From positions 1 to 64,000 of the forward strand of contig JBPJFZ010000003.1 in the NCBI GenBank assembly GCA_051208035.1: DNA of 64,000 bases. Reading direction: 5' to 3'. The position numbers and the translations under genes were made by a program. Below the pieces are notes generated by a model. That model saw nothing but the letters and a program-made list of their open reading frames with translations, ran no database searches and was not told the origin of the DNA. This DNA is from JACKOB01 sp024234575 (GTDB taxonomy: Bacteria > Pseudomonadota > Gammaproteobacteria > Pseudomonadales > Oleiphilaceae). This document shows, in pieces, positions 63,886 through 64,000 of the stretch (position 1 is the first letter of the stretch; the number at the start of each line of letters is the position of its first letter).

Positions 63886-64000
63886 TGATTTCTCCTATGG
63901 GAGACCGGATGAAACTTTACGGCGATGCCGCACCAAAATACGCTATGGCTGTTTTTGCCACTAAGATTAGTTTTTGGGTGCGGCATTATAGGCGCTATCA
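63886..64000. other. Region upstream of nhaD at the window edge
   Basis: 115 bases containing the nhaD ribosome-binding site; no other gene or clear regulatory motif can be supported. Confidence 0.4.

Overview
The window is chromosomal DNA from a Gram-negative, probably marine, gammaproteobacterium. Supporting signs are pncC-recA with a canonical LexA box, an alkB/rubredoxin/rubredoxin-reductase/alkS alkane cluster, SelO, LutABC, DbpA, RlmC, FolM, NhaD, a SirB2 protein, many outer-membrane and periplasmic proteins, and abundant c-di-GMP genes. Genus cannot be told from the sequence alone. No rRNA, tRNA or CRISPR array was seen.

Layout. 1-2265 is AT-rich accessory DNA: the end of an IS3-family element, a membrane protein with a PD-(D/E)XK-like nuclease motif and a glycine-zipper stretch, and a probable IS21-type transposase remnant. 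2266-8444 holds pncC, recA (LexA box, terminator), a 12-copy heptanucleotide repeat, a small membrane protein, SirB2, a PilZ protein and a Lon-like protease. 8465-15504 (minus) holds selO, a DUF2238 protein, a lipoprotein globin with a DUF3034 protein, lutABC and a thioesterase-like protein. 15731-17304 holds a quinone reductase and a YehS-like protein.

17470-34733 is the metabolic core. An alkane oxidation cluster (alkB, two rubredoxins, alkT, alkS) is followed directly by a carbon-assimilation cluster: minus-strand mct-meh-citramalyl-CoA lyase, then plus-strand mcd, ecm, meaB, ccr and epi. The plus-strand genes are the diagnostic first half of the ethylmalonyl-CoA pathway (crotonyl-CoA + CO2 to mesaconyl-C1-CoA). 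The minus-strand genes look like the second half of the Chloroflexus 3-hydroxypropionate bicycle (mesaconyl-C1-CoA to mesaconyl-C4-CoA to citramalyl-CoA to acetyl-CoA + pyruvate). Mesaconyl-C1-CoA hydratase and malyl-CoA lyase of the usual ethylmalonyl-CoA route are absent here. The cluster therefore reads as a hybrid route turning alkane-derived acetyl-CoA plus CO2 into pyruvate without glyoxylate, malate synthase or propionyl-CoA carboxylation. This is the main candidate novelty of the window.

34947-51000 is rich in signalling genes: a cyclic-nucleotide-binding/rhodanese protein, a GGDEF-PilZ protein, a response regulator, and an apparent operon of two solute-binding proteins followed by a HAMP-PAS-PAS-GGDEF-EAL protein. 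Five family-3 solute-binding proteins lie in the window with no permease or ATPase beside them. Housekeeping genes (cold-shock protein, dbpA, dinB, rlmC, folM, menH-like) are interspersed. The right end holds an EF-hand protein, a PEP-CTERM-type protein, a cysteine-synthase-family enzyme and the antiporter nhaD.
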